Positions 1 through 11,630 of a DNA stretch of 64,000 nucleotides are shown in pieces. The notes beneath the pieces were generated by a model, which saw only the letters and a program-made list of their open reading frames with translations, was not told the origin of the DNA and searched no databases. Source of the DNA: Owenia fusiformis. Taxonomy: Eukaryota; Annelida; Polychaeta; Sabellida; Oweniidae. The position numbers were made by a program, and so were the translations under genes. Numbering within the stretch: the first letter of the stretch is position 1; the number at the start of each line of letters is the position of its first letter. The stretch spans positions 11,476,348 to 11,540,347 of the forward strand of contig CAIIXF020000006.1 in the NCBI GenBank assembly GCA_903813345.2, written 5' to 3'.

Positions 1-840
1 TTTGGTTGATTTTAAAAAAGTATCTTGTTAATGAAATAAAAGGTTTATCTTGATTTTTATCTATTTTGGGGGGATTTTGTTTTAATTTTTTGAATACTTT
101 TTTAAAATCAACCAAAAATTCCTTTGTATAACTATAACATTGAGAGGTCCAAAAACATGTTGTATATGCTATTTTGTTCCAAAAAGGTTCGGAAAGACAT
201 TTCATTTCATTCTCAAGAATTGGTAGAAAGGAGCAAAAACAATTGCACTAAAAAAACAAAAATGTTAACTAAAACAGTAATATAAAATATTTCTAAATAA
301 TTTTCGCATTAAATTGTTGTCAATCAGTCAACATTACATGACCGTGTCTTTACAGAATGTTTTCAATGATTGGTTTAAGAGAAAAACATTGTTGAATTCA
401 GTTCTCCATATCGATACCCCTCCTTTTTCTAATGAAATGTATTTTCCTGGTTTCTTTGAGAAAGTTAAAATTGCAGTATAAGTTCGGCTGAAAACTTATA
501 CCGAAAACTCTCTAATAACGTCATTTCTGCGGGCAATATTGTGAAATATTGAATCTTGGGCCTTCGGTCCTTTATTCGAATTGTACTATTATACTTCATG
601 AGACGTCGAGTATCCCAGTTGAATTAGGTGTTCGGATAGTCCAGGCTACGAGTGTCCGTCTCCAGGTGGTATCAAGAAATATCAGGTTTTGTGACGGTGT
701 TTTCTGATACATCGAGTATTTTTTCAGGATACTTCCGTTAACGTTCCATATTCACATAATATACGGGGCAAACTAAATGATCAATACTTTTTCGGAGCGT
801 TATACATTTTTATTTCATCCTTTTACATTTACCTTTCTAG
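1..840 (+). other. P450 copy A intron 1 (3' part)
   Basis: Matches the intron 1 sequence of copy B from about 22762 to 23598. It is AT-rich and holds no coding exon. It ends in a pyrimidine-rich tract and CTAG just before exon 2. The start exon of this copy must lie left of the window. Confidence 0.75.
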
Positions 841-917
841 GGGAACCAGGGTTCACATGCTCCAATGGTCACATCCAAACAGAAACCAGAAGCTTCATTA
901 ATAAATCTCTTATACAG
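841..917 (+). CDS. P450 copy A exon 2 (helix C region)
   Basis: Acceptor TTTCTAG and donor GTAGGT. It encodes EPGFTCSNGHIQTETRSF, the helix C segment. The usual Trp of the WxxxR motif is Gln here, while the Arg is kept. Enters in phase 1, leaves in phase 0. Confidence 0.8.
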
Positions 918-3900
918 GTAGGTCAAAGTCAACACTTTTTGCTATTTATTTTTCAAACGGTTTCTTATACATTCACCCCTAACCATAGACGACGTACAGT
1001 GACAAAATATACCGTTTTACACTTTCGATGTACGGTGTCACTATAAAGGGACAACAAGGCCTTTAGAGAGAAAATAGGGAAATTTTTACTTTTTCTGAAC
1101 TATCAGGGCAACATTTGGCTTAAAATCTTCTTTGACATACCCATTTTCTTAAAATGAATAGATAAACTATCAATTTTAGCATTAAGAAGTGTAAATTCAG
1201 TTCAAAGCTTCTATAAAGGTAGTCCCACTTATAGATTTCTAGGATCCACCACGTTGAAGAGGAATATTAGCTGAAATAATGTTCATTTCTGGGGGTTTCT
1301 TTGGAAATAATAAAAATATATGTTAGTCTTGATGAACTAACCAAACTTAAATGTATTTTGACGTTGGCTGGAACCTCTCCACTACTTGTTGCACCTTTAA
1401 CTGATTTGAAGCAAAAACTATGATGTAGGTTTGATATAGCTTTTAAAAAACTTCTCATAAAAATATTTGACACTCTTAGGCGACAGGGGAAAAATGATTA
1501 AAGGAAATCTTTTAACGTAATCAGAAAGCACTCGTAAGCACTCGTCACTGTACGTTGTCGATGGTTAGGCGTGAAATTATCGACTATTTCGGTTAGACAC
1601 ATGAGACAAGAGGTCAGACAAACGGATTTTCTTCATATATGATAGACTCCACACTCCCCTACAATAGCAACCGGAAACTCTCTTTTAGTATGCTATCCAA
1701 GGAAAACTTCCGGTTGACAACTTTCTGGAGGGGAGTGTATTCCATATGAACTTCCGGGTGCCAACTTTCTGGAGGGGAGTGTATTCCATAAGAACTTCCG
1801 GTTGCCAACTTTCTGGAGGGGAGTGTATTCCATATGAGCTTCCGGTTGACAACCTTTTGAGGGGGTGTATTCCATATGAACTTCCGGGTGCCAACTTTCT
1901 GGAGGGGAGTGTATTCCATAAGAACTTCCGGTTAACTTTCTGGAGGGGAGTGTATTCCATATGAACTTCCGGTTGCCAACTTTCTGGAGGGAAGTGTATT
2001 CCATATGAGCTTCCGGTTGACAACCTTTTGAGGGGGTGTATTCCATATGAACTTCCGGGTGCCAACTTTCTGGAGGGGAGTGTATTCCATAAGAACTTCC
2101 GGTTAACTTTCTGGAGGGGAGTGTATTCCATATGAACTTCCGGTTGCCAACTTTCTGGAGGGGAGTGTATTCCATATGAGCTTCCGGTTGACAACCTTTT
2201 GAGGGGGTGTATTCCATATGAACTTCCGGGTGCCAACTTTCTGGAGGGGAGTGTATTCCATAAGAACTTCCGGTTAACTTTCTGGAGGGGAGTGTATTCC
2301 ATATGAACTTCCGGTTGCCAACTTTCTGGAGGGAAGTGTATTCCATATGAGCTTCCGGTTGACAACTTTCTGGAGGGGAGTGTATTCCATATGAACTTCC
2401 GGTTGACAACTTTCTGGAGGGAAGTGTATTCCATATGAGCTTCCGGTTGACAACCTTTTGAGGGGGTGTATTCCATATGAACTTCCGGTTGACAACTTTC
2501 TGGAGGGGAGTGTATTCCATATGAACTTCCGGTTGCCAACTTTCTGGAGGGGAGTGTATTCCATATGAGCTTCCGGTTGACAACCTTTTGAGGGGGTGTT
2601 TTCCATATGAACTTCCGGTTGACAACCTTTTGAGGGGGTGTATTCCATATGAATTGACATACTGTACATTTTTATTACTATGAGTGATACAAGTTCGTAT
2701 AATTAACGTTCGTCGATCAATGCCTATTTCTCAAAAATGACAAAAAGGTTACTCAAAATAGCGCCCATGAGCGTTATTAAAGAGTGAAAACAAAATTAGC
2801 CTTAAATCAGCCTTCCAATTAAATGTTAAGTGCGCTGTCATTTTTTATCGACAAGAAGTACTCTATAAACCATTTAAAGGGTAGTACTCATCATTATGAC
2901 GGGGAAATTAACCATTTGTGTATTTACAGCACTTTCAAATGGGAACAATCAAATTTGAAAATAAAATTATTGAAGAAATTCTAGTCCTTCTGGATGAATT
3001 GGATGAACATACTTCGAAATATGGCCCTGATGCTAACAGTGGTGACGCATACGCAGAGAATGGACAAACTGACGAGGGGATTGATTTGTTGATGCCTTTG
3101 ACAAAGTGCACGGCTAATATCATTAACAAGATTCTAATAGGACAGAGATTTGATTATGATGATGAAATGTTCATGGAGAGAGTAAAACGTAATTACAGGA
3201 ACTTATATACTAGTATTATTTCCAAGTATGCATGTAAATTATAGAGCGCAGTAATTACTGTACATAGTATCACAGGCTGGTATCGAAAGATTTGTCCGCT
3301 GTGACGGAGCATGCTATTTTTCATAAAAACACTAAGAATGCTTCACGATTTATTTTTTAACTCATATGTTTCGTTATATTAAAGATAATTACTTACCCCA
3401 TGCAATGGATATATCATTTGCGTGTAACATTCACTTCTGTTTGAAGTCCAATAACGCTAGGAGTAAAATCTATTGAAAACGGCGCCAGAGTATCAAACTC
3501 TAAAATGTACCATTTATTTTTTATCTTTTTAATGGCATGATATAGTGACACGATAATATTAACATATGTTTTCAGCATAACTCTGAATGTATTAATGAGA
3601 TATTAATGCATTGGGTCTTTTTAATCATTTTATAAAAAATAATATTAATATTTTTTGTCCGCTGTGACGGAGCATTTTCACAGTTCATATTTGCAACTGC
3701 TCCGTCACAGCGGACAAAAAAATTAAACATTAATTTTTATAAAAGAATTAAAAAGACAAAATACATCAACATCTCATTTATACCTTCATAGTTATGCTGA
3801 AACCATGTGTAAATATTATTGTGTCACTTTATCGTGCCATTAGAAAGTTAAACAAGAAATGGTACATTTTGAAGTATGATACTCCGGTGCCATTTTCAAT

Positions 3901-6900
3901 AGCTTTTCTTCCCAGCGTAATTGGACTTCAAACAGAAGTGAAAGCTACCCGCAAATGATATATCCATTGCATGGAGTAAGTAATTTTGTATGGTATAACG
4001 AAACATATGAGTTAAAAAATAAATCGTGAAGTATTCTTAATGTTTTTATGAAAAATAGCATGCTCCGTCACAGCGGACAAATATTTCGATACCAGCCTGT
4101 GAGTATAAGTGACTCGATCAACATGTTGGACTATACCTGTCTCCATACATGAATATGTAAAAGGTTCATGTGCAGTATGGCAAGTGATTTTAGACAGTCA
4201 TATCTTTCACCATGTGTACTTTCTGGCCATCAATACAGTGGTTTTTATTAAAACAATATATTTTCTTTCAAGTGAAGTCCCCATGATAGTAAAATTTCAT
4301 TCTAACTCTGAAAAATTATGGATTAAGTTTCTTCTACACTATTTTAATGATTTCTGAAAACGGAACTTGCGTATTGAAATCCGTTAAAGTTAAAAACCAC
4401 ATATCCCATGTTATTTTCCCAAAGGGAAAAATCGTGCTATCCATTGTTTTCAGCATAATTTTGGTCATCGAAAATTGATATCTTCAAAACTTTCAATACC
4501 ATTCTACTTTTGAAGAAGTTTTAGACCTCTTGTTGAATAATCTTTTCATGCAATAAAATCCAGAAAAAGAAGATCCTCTTTTGAGTAAATAGGTTCAACA
4601 TTTTGAAAAAAATGTTGACATGTTGACAAATTTTCGAATTGTTCGAATGATATTTTTATCATCATGGGTACTTTACTTGAAAGAAAACATATTGTTTTAA
4701 TAAAAAACACTGTATTTATGCCCTGAAAGTATTCATGGTTCAATATATGACTGTCTAAAATCACTTGCCATACTGCACATGAACCTTAACGTGCTTTTGG
4801 ATGAAGAAATGAAATTATGAAATTATGTCCTGTGCAAAAATTATATTTTTTAATTTCGAGGTGCAAAAACAGTCGTCGCATAAAAATTGTTGTGGGAAGT
4901 GACAATTTCTAGATAATCAAATTCACTCAAAAATTCTTATATACTTTTGATTTAAAAGGAAAGTGTCAGAAATGATTTTCTGTTTTAGTTTTTGAACAAG
5001 ATATGCTATTTGTTCAGAAGGCCCAGATTCTGAACATATATCCATCGTTGCGCTTCCTTCCCATTGATGTCTTTGGCTTACAAGATTTTAAGCAGCACCA
5101 ATTGCAAAACGAACGATTTTGGGAGAAATTGATTAATGAAAATAAGGAAAAGGATAGTCTTATGAAACTGTGGATTCAGAAAACAAAAGAAAATTCCGGG
5201 AGTGACGTTTTCAACAGTAAGATACATGTTTAAACATATATTTTCAGAAAAAAATATTTTTACAAATAGTATTCATTATTTAACTTCTATCTATGATGTA
5301 TTTTAGGTTACTTTTAAAGTATAACAGTATCAGTCACCGTATTGAGGGTTCCATACTCGTATTGTTCGTCCGGGGAAAATAAATTCAAAATATAGAGCAA
5401 AGCTTACTAATCGAAACATTCATAACTTCGATCGGCCTATATTCAGCTTAATAGTCATGCCTGAATACGAGGTTTCTTATCAAATGCTCTCATTTTTGTT
5501 TTGTTTTGGCCGTAAGATGACATAAATCATGTATTAATTGATTAAAATTTACACAAAATATAGAGTTTATGTATTCGAAATCAGGGAGAGTGGAGCAACT
5601 GTTTCACTTTCTGTATTAAGGTTGATTTGATACGTATATATGTAAGGGGCATATGAAGACTCATTACATGCCGTAGTGCCTTCAAAATAATTTCTTCCGA
5701 ATGAAATACACTTCCTGCATCTACCTGTCTACTGACATGATATTTCAATACATGAAGGAGCTATGTCATTAGAATCAGGTATTTTGTTGAGTTGCTTTTA
5801 AAGTCTTCGATTATTGATTTCTTGTCGTCAACGCTCAATCCACGGAGAGGCTTTATTGTCTCATGAAACAAATAGTAACCACATGATGCAAGCATGTCAC
5901 TCATGAACATATTCACGAGACACGACCCATTTAAATACATTCTGTATTTTCTGTAGTGTATGCGTATTTTACACAAAATTGAATGTCTATACGCTGTTTT
6001 ACTCTTATAAGTAGATTGTTTCACTCATTTTAGAAATTAGCCATGAACAAATTTGCTGAATTGAATCCGGCGAACAAAGAACTTTGTTGATGACCCTCCT
6101 ACACCGATTTCTTTTTGAATTGACAAATTGATTTCAAGGAAAGTTGCTACTGGAGCTTACATCCTCATGATGAAGTGTTACAGTGTCCATTGCATTTTTA
6201 AAAATGCCCTGCCTGGGTTGCAATAAGCAAACATGGAATCATGTCTTGCTATCACAAGGACAAGCAGACCGTTATATTCAAATTCTTATAAGCTTTGGAG
6301 ATCGCTATGCACCAGAAGGGGTATTCAAAGAGATAGGCAATGGTTTCAACAAGACGGTGCCATCTCTTCGACACTGCAAATGATTTGCTGGAATGGCTTG
6401 AGCAATATGCTTTAGTAGTCAGCTCATCAGTCGCAGAGGCAAAAGATATGGGCAGCTCAGTCACTAGTTCAACAAGTTAAACCCAATACCACGGCTTTCA
6501 TTTATAATCTGAGTGTTCTTGTTGCCGTGGTTGGGTTTAACTTCCGTGCTATGCTTTCATTGGTTGCAAATTCTCACAATCAGTTATAAATAAAACGCGC
6601 ATAGAATTCAATGCGCTGCCATAGGCCATCATTAAAATATTTTGCATCAAGGGCCGAATAGGCACGGATGTTAAACCTAGGGCGGGCCACAAGAAATGTC
6701 AGATAAGAAATAAGGCCCAGACTAGGTTTAACTTGTTGAACTACTCAGTTACAAGATCCCCCAGATTTTTATCCGTGGGGATATCTCAATGTGTATGCTT
6801 ACTGACCTTGGGTGGGCAATAACTACCCAAATTCGTGGCATCCATGTTGGTATTGGTAGGAGGGTCATCAACAACTTCGTTCGCCGCATTTAATTGTGCA

Positions 6901-8240
6901 CAAAGGCTCACTTGGAGCATGTTTTGTAAAGAATTGTATTTCTTGACTCAATAGGTAAATTATCATCAAAATTCACACTAAATAGGCCAAATAATTTTCG
7001 GATTTCAAAGCAGAATATGCAAAATGACTGAGTTATTCAACTTTTCTTCAGTCCTGTTTTTGGACACCCTGTACAAATATGTATGTCAGGTATGTGACTG
7101 CTTTAAGAGATAAGAGGATCAGTCTTAAAATACTGCTGCCCCATCCTCCCTTAAATTTGGTTGCTTTGGCAACCTCTTAATCAACAGTAAACATGGGAAA
7201 TGATATCGTGCATAGGTTATCGTGTTACAACATCTAGTAATAAAAAATGAGATCATTTGGTAAGAAACTTTCTGATCGGGCCACGTAGATGTCAATATGT
7301 TTAGAAGAAAATATCTGTTATGATACCGCTATGCATCTAGTTATATAAATAGTGTTATTTTTTATGCAGTGAACCGTCTTAGGTTTGTTTTTGGAGACGT
7401 TTTCAGTGGAAGCACTGAAACTGTGAAGTCTGTCGTTGATATTACAATTGCCTACCTGCTTCACTATCCAGATGTACAGACGAAGGTAAAAACATTCCCG
7501 TAGTGGGTTTCTAAAATGGTGTTAGCGTTTCATATGACATAACACATATGGTCCCTGATTATTTTTGATTTTAGATACACGAGCAGATAGATGAGGAGAT
7601 AGGTAGAGACCGTCTTCCTACATTATCTGATAGGGAGAATCTGCGCTACGTGGAGGCCGTTTACTACGAGGTGATGCGCCTAAAGCCACCAGTCCCGCTC
7701 TCAGTTCCACATGTATGTACTGAAGACACCACTATCGCAGGATACGACATACCAAGTGGAACAATTGTTATGCCAAACATTTACGCTGCACATCGGGACC
7801 CAAACGTTTGGGCGAATCCGGAGAAATTTGACCCGAAGCGGTTCATTGATGAGAACGGACAATTCAAAGATCTTCACAGAATGATAGCGTTTTCTATGGG
7901 TGAGTAATGTGAGTTAAGAGAACATTACCCTTAACGGCATTCTCAAGAAACCAAAGTTTCACAAAAATTAAGGCAGCCATTTTGGATTTTCCATGTAGGC
8001 CGTCATATTATAACATGGTCCGAATGAGTATAAGTCACGTAATGCAAAATTATTTCAGGTAAACGAGTGTGTCCGGGTGAAGCTGTTGCTAGGATGAAGC
8101 TCTTTCTTTTATTCACTGCTCTTCTACAACGGTACAAGTTCTCAGTGCCCCCTGGTGTAGAATTACCTGACCTGAATTGTGAAGTGGGCTTGACACTAAC
8201 GCTTAAACGTTACAAGGTCTGCATTACTAGAAGATATTGA
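841..8240 (+). CDS. Cytochrome P450 (CYP2 clan), copy A, start exon outside window
   Basis: A heme-thiolate monooxygenase of the animal CYP2 clan, expected on the ER membrane and fed electrons by NADPH-P450 reductase; the substrate cannot be read from sequence. Coding exons are 841-917, 2930-3212, 4989-5216, 7370-7485, 7575-7899 and 8059-8240. All junctions are GT-AG with matching phases. Seen in the translation: ExxR in YYEVMRLKPP, FDPKRF at the PERF position, and the heme loop FSMGKRVCPGE. No stop or frameshift was found. Exons 3-7 are almost identical to copy B, so this duplication is recent. Intron 3 carries an extra foldback transposon absent from B. The exon with the membrane anchor must lie left of base 1. 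The exon 3 donor is ambiguous (after 3212 or 3233, both in phase). Confidence 0.88.
1704..2652. repeat. 41-45 bp minisatellite in P450 copy A intron 2
   Basis: About 22 head-to-tail units containing GGAGGGGAGTGTATTCCATA and CTTCCGGTTG. At least three unit types (full 45 bp, a 42-bp GAGGGGG type, a 41-bp type lacking GCC) alternate in blocks, showing multi-unit duplications. Copy B has about 9 units and copy C a single one. Long minus-strand ORFs here only reflect the repeat. Confidence 0.95.
2930..3212 (+). CDS. P450 copy A exon 3 (helices D-F region)
   Basis: Acceptor TATTTACAG. Encodes HFQMGTIKFENKIIEEI and then ANIINKILIGQRFDYDDE, the typical third exon of CYP2-clan genes. The end is set at a phase-1 donor GTATTA because exon 4 needs phase 1; GTAAAT after 3233 is an equally phased alternative. 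Confidence 0.8.
3270..4102. mobile_element. Foldback DNA transposon with 3-bp target duplication GTA
   Basis: An 833-bp near-palindrome with ends TCACAGGCTGGTATCGAAA and its reverse complement. It is flanked by GTA at 3267-3269 and 4103-4105; copy B has the empty site with a single GTA. Each arm is about 410 bp. The motif TTTGTCCGCTGTGACGGAGC occurs near the outer and the inner end of each arm, four times in all. No coding capacity is seen, so it is a non-autonomous element. One arm also occurs at 32195-32621. Confidence 0.9.
4161..4787. mobile_element. Foldback element in P450 copy A intron 3
   Basis: Ends AAGGTTCATGTGCAGTATGG and its inverse. The arms (about 4161-4330 and 4620-4787) pair over some 165 bp with divergence, separated by about 290 bp of unique sequence. 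It is present in copy B but absent from copy C, where the flanks nearly meet. The target duplication could not be settled. Confidence 0.75.
4989..5216 (+). CDS. P450 copy A exon 4
   Basis: Acceptor TGTTTTAG, donor GTAAGA, phase 1 on both sides. Encodes ILNIYPSLRFLPIDVFG, the helix F-G region with the conserved P-LRFLP motif, then a charged helix. Confidence 0.88.
6058..7071 (+). mobile_element. Decayed Tc1/mariner-superfamily transposon in P450 copy A intron 4
   Basis: The right end is TTTTTGGACACCCTG followed by TA. The left terminal repeat is missing compared with the copy C relative. Inside, three frames of + strand together give transposase-like motifs: GDRYAPEGV, WFQQDGA, TANDLLEWLEQY, LISRRGKRYGQLSH and PDFYPWGYL. 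These match the DDE transposase region around the second Asp and the PPDFYLWGYL motif. Several frameshifts and a nested insertion (6467-6741) show it is dead. Confidence 0.8.
6467..6741. mobile_element. 275-bp MITE nested in the dead transposase
   Basis: Terminal inverted repeats GTTCAACAAGTTAAACC, flanked by TA on both sides (6465-6466, 6742-6743). It splits the transposase reading frame between LSH and PDFYPWGYL. An internal hairpin pairs TTAAACCCA with TGGGTTTAA. Confidence 0.85.
7370..7485 (+). CDS. P450 copy A exon 5 (I-helix)
   Basis: Acceptor TTTTTTATGCAG, donor GTAAAA. Encodes FVFGDVFSGSTETVKSVVDI, then LLHYPDVQTK. SGSTETV stands where CYP2-clan enzymes usually show AGTETT; the acid-alcohol pair (Glu-Thr) is present. 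Confidence 0.92.
7575..7899 (+). CDS. P450 copy A exon 6 (ExxR and PERF region)
   Basis: Acceptor GATTTTAG, donor GTGAGT in phase 1. Holds the K-helix ExxR (EVMR) and FDPKRF. Ends inside the heme loop after FSMG. Confidence 0.95.
8059..8240 (+). CDS. P450 copy A exon 7 (heme cysteine)
   Basis: Acceptor TTATTTCAG. Begins KRVCPGEAVARMKLFLLF, with the heme-ligand Cys, and ends TRRY plus TGA. Confidence 0.95.
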
Positions 8241-9580
8241 CAAACATTTTATCTATTGTCACTGGACAATTACTATTAGTGGAGTCAGTTAGCACTTCAA
8301 TTGAACGTTCTTTATATAAAGCACCATTTTTTGACCACAAAGTATCACTTAACATATATTTTTGATATCTACCGAAGTGGTAATTAATCAATCGTCAGAC
8401 ATACACCTCGCTTCAATCAATTATAATCTGGTTAAGTACGGTTAGAGAATTTATTTCTGTTTTTTCAATTAAACTTAAAACAGACCCATGTAATTAAGAG
8501 TTTGAATGTTTATTATAAAATTCAACTGTTTATTTAGTAAGTTACGTATAAAGTAAATTATCCTCTCGTTTATAAATTAACAGATTACAATCTGTCTGTA
8601 AATCTCTCGTCAGTACCTATACAAGGTGAGTCAAATCATGAGCCAGAAACCGAAAAAAGTTCTATAGAGTGTGTGCCAGAGAGGCAATTATTGCTTCACA
8701 TAACCTACAGTATCTTAATTTACAAGGTTTCATAGCTTGGACAACTTAGCTTCGACAACTTCACTTATGGTTCTCTCTAAGCAAACATATCATCTAAACC
8801 CCAGTTGTTTTCTTTCTAAAATACAATATTTTGGCACATGAAAGTTAATATTAGATCAATCAGAGGGAGAAGAAACACGTTACAGCCAGCTAGAAACTGA
8901 ATGGAAACTTTCCAGATGACAAAATGGCCTGCCTGCATACAGTTGAAATATGTTTCTTTTTATAAAATTGTTTTGAAATGAGTGAAAAGGATTTAAGCAC
9001 TGACCTCAATGCTTTATAAAATATATCACTCGTGACTATCCACTTGTGATATATTTTACAAACAAAGTGACAAAGCGTCGAGTTCAGTGCTTAAATCCTT
9101 AAGCCTTCCAAAAATAAATAGTGAACTTTTTGCCTAACAAAGATTGAGTTCAAGATAACGTACATGTACATGCTATTGTCTCATACATGTATTTTCTTTA
9201 AAAGTACACAAATGGTGCATCCAAATTAGTATATTTGGTAACAACTTTGTTCAAGATAGCGCTGCTCCTATGCAAATAATTTGATTTGATGTTTCTTTAG
9301 GAAAGCATCATCAACACTCTTTGAGTTAAAAACAATCCCTTGATTTATCCTTCCCCTGGTAGAATATGATTGATCAAAATCCAGTTACCAAATCAAAAAA
9401 GTGGTCACCAAACTGCATGTTTTCATAAATAGCTGACATTTAACACATACTAAAACCCATTAAAGGCCATGTGACAGCTACTTATGGGGTTATTAAGGTC
9501 TTTCTCCTATCTGAATATACTAGGCTCTGACACTCAGAATAAATATACTGTTCCAGTAAGTGTCTATTATTGGTAATGTA
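8241..9580. other. Tail-to-tail spacer, P450 A to PPIL3 A
   Basis: The 3' ends of the convergent P450 and PPIL3 genes. It contains one 114-bp palindromic MITE (8987-9100) and otherwise no recognisable gene. The same sequence follows copies B and C. Confidence 0.7.
8987..9100. mobile_element. 114-bp palindromic MITE
   Basis: Ends AAGGATTTAAGCACTGA and its inverse; the inner part also pairs (ATATATCACT / AGTGATATAT type). Found at the same place in all three modules, so it predates the triplication. Confidence 0.75.
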
Positions 9581-9707
9581 TCACCCTGCTATAGGGTTAG
9601 CATGTATGGTGATGTCTCTAATTCTGATTTCATTCAAAGGTCTGTAGCTTTTCTCATTTACTGGCTGTTTTTCTAATTCGTCTAATGTGTCAAAGCCATC
9701 AATAACT
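9581..9707 (-). CDS. PPIL3: PPIL3 copy A exon 6 (last)
   Basis: Acceptor CTTTCAG. Encodes [19 protein letters not shown], then [12 protein letters not shown] and stop, matching the PPIL3 C-terminus. Confidence 0.9.
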
Positions 9708-10124
9708 CTGAAAGAAAAATACATAATTATTAAATTCATTTGGGAATTTATAAGTGTACATAATGCATAAGCAGAGATAACTGCTGTTAAAAATGTCTAA
9801 TTTCTGTACATTACCTACTCTTTATTAATCTTTGTCTGATACTTTCACTTTTTAATTAGTTTGTATAAAATTGTGAATGTAACTCCCTGTTATTAAGAGG
9901 CAAATAAATTATACATACATACATACATATTGCCATTTGCATCTCCAGTCTAGCAATCTGAATATTCAAATTTTAAGTTCATAAAGATGTTTACATAACA
10001 TTTATTATTTTGATCTAATTTTTCTTCATCGTAATTAAATGAATATATACATTGGTTGGCTAATTGTAAATGTTGTTTCCAATTTTGTCAGTGAGAGATT
10101 TGACCTTTTGTAAATAAAATTTAC

Positions 10125-10377
10125 TTACTTTCAAGTTTACTTACTTTCCAAATATGGTGTATTTTAGCTTTATTTACTTCCCGAATATGGTATATTTCAG
10201 CTTTACTTACTTCCCAAATATGGTGTATTTTAGCTTTACTAACGTCTTCCCAAATATATATAGTTCATCTTTACATACTTTCCAAATATGGTATATTTCA
10301 GCTTTACTTACTTCCCAAATATGGTGTACTTTAGCTTTACTTACTTCCCAAATATGGTGTATTCTAAATTTACTTAC
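10125..10377 (-). repeat. 33-bp array from the PPIL3 exon 5 end, copy A
   Basis: About 8 units. On - strand each unit is the last 17 nt of exon 5 plus 16 nt of intron 5, including a strong donor (GGGAA then GTAAGTAAAGC). The array lies directly downstream of the real exon 5 donor. Confidence 0.92.
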
Positions 10378-10496
10378 TTTCCAAAAATGGTGTATTTCAA
10401 ATCGAGAGACGTCTGCTTAGCATATGTTATGAAAAACTGAGAGCCATTTTTGTTGGAACCATTATTCGCCATGGAAACTATTCCTCGTTTATCATG
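10378..10496 (-). CDS. PPIL3: PPIL3 copy A exon 5
   Basis: Acceptor TTTTCAG, donor GTAAGTA in phase 2. Encodes [13 protein letters not shown] and [15 protein letters not shown] is the cyclophilin active-site segment. A Pro-to-Ser change (NGSN) is seen compared with the other copies. Confidence 0.9.
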
Positions 10497-10584
10497 CTGA
10501 AAAGAGTAGAGAAAATTAAAATAAAATATAGTAACAGATGCTTGAAATGTTCATTGTACTGTTGGTAATTCAAGTAAGTCAAAC

Positions 10585-10830
10585 TAGACAACAGCAATGC
10601 CAAAGCGTAGCAAATCCCATCAAACAGCCATGGCTGGCATGTTTTCAAACAAAGTATATAGAAAAAATGGCAGCCATCACCTTCTACCAAAAGTGTCATT
10701 TAGACAGTGTGCCATGCTTATAGTATTCACATACCAAATATGAACAAAATTGCTCCACTACTTTTAGAGTTACAGCAAAAATCGTGAAATAACGAGTAAG
10801 GATGGACGGACAACTTTGTTCGATGGGATA
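10585..10830. mobile_element. Short pearl/Helentron-like element in PPIL3 A intron 4
   Basis: Starts TAGACAACAGCAATGCCAAA and ends TTTGTTCGATGGGATA; copy B has the empty site near 33518. Contains one degenerate core unit (CACATACCAAATATGAACAA) and a remnant GGAC run. Same family as 11631-12966. Confidence 0.65.
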
Positions 10831-11316
10831 ACAATGACATGAAAATAAGGAACTTATAGTTGTCCAAACTTTAATATTTGATATGCATGTACCTTGTGTG
10901 TGGTTGTACTTTAGCTTATGAAATAAATGAATAAAATTCATGTGTAGAATTTTATGTTAAACTTTACATGTATGTTTTAAAGTTAAACTCTTCTATACCT
11001 TCACCATAACATACCCCCATTGCACTTTGGATACAGCCAAAGGAAATACCATCTTCTTGCATAGGACTCTTTAAATATGTAGTCCCTAAATCAATTTCTA
11101 TTTCAAGCTGAGCATGAATCATGTAAGCTCAAGTGTCAAAGGCCAGAATACAAAAAAAGGTATTAAAACTGTTCGTAAAAAGTTTTGGACAAATTATATT
11201 TGTTAATGAATTGGCAATAAAACACCACTTTTGTTCTTGAATTTTAAAGTCTACATTACACGGCATATAATCTTTAAGTGTCACTACATAACAGAACTTC
11301 ACTGACATGCTCCTCC

Positions 11317-11384
11317 CTTCAAATTGTCATCAAATTCATCATCAAATTTTTTGCCATAGATACTGTCTCCTCCTTTATCAGTGC
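11317..11384 (-). CDS. PPIL3: PPIL3 copy A exon 4 with broken donor
   Basis: Acceptor ATTTCAG. Encodes [18 protein letters not shown]; human PPIL3 has GTGRGGNSIWGKKFEDEY. The base after the exon G is mutated, so the donor reads GGAGGA instead of GTAGGA. Confidence 0.85.
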
Positions 11385-11630
11385 CTGAAATGTAATATAA
11401 TATCATGAATAAAATGGCAACACTTCACCAATCATGTGATACACATACATGTATATCGTATTAGAATGTAAAGAGATATCTAATTTCTTGGCAGTACCTT
11501 TGGAAAGTTACAAACAGCATACTAACTTTTTAAATGAAAAACATACATTACCCAGCAGTTCTTTGGTCTTAAGTTAATCTTACTTACATAAGAATAGGTC
11601 ATAAATTGACTTAAATCCAGATATATAAAA

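Noticed and set aside
777-1046. 89-codon ORF at 777 (and at 23535)
   Set aside because: Only 26 codons within it belong to P450 exon 2; the rest is intron read through both splice sites.
1685-2625. ORFs of 284 and 310 codons on - strand in the 45-bp minisatellite
   Set aside because: Overlapping open frames with the same repeated words, caused by the repeat; copy C has only one unit.
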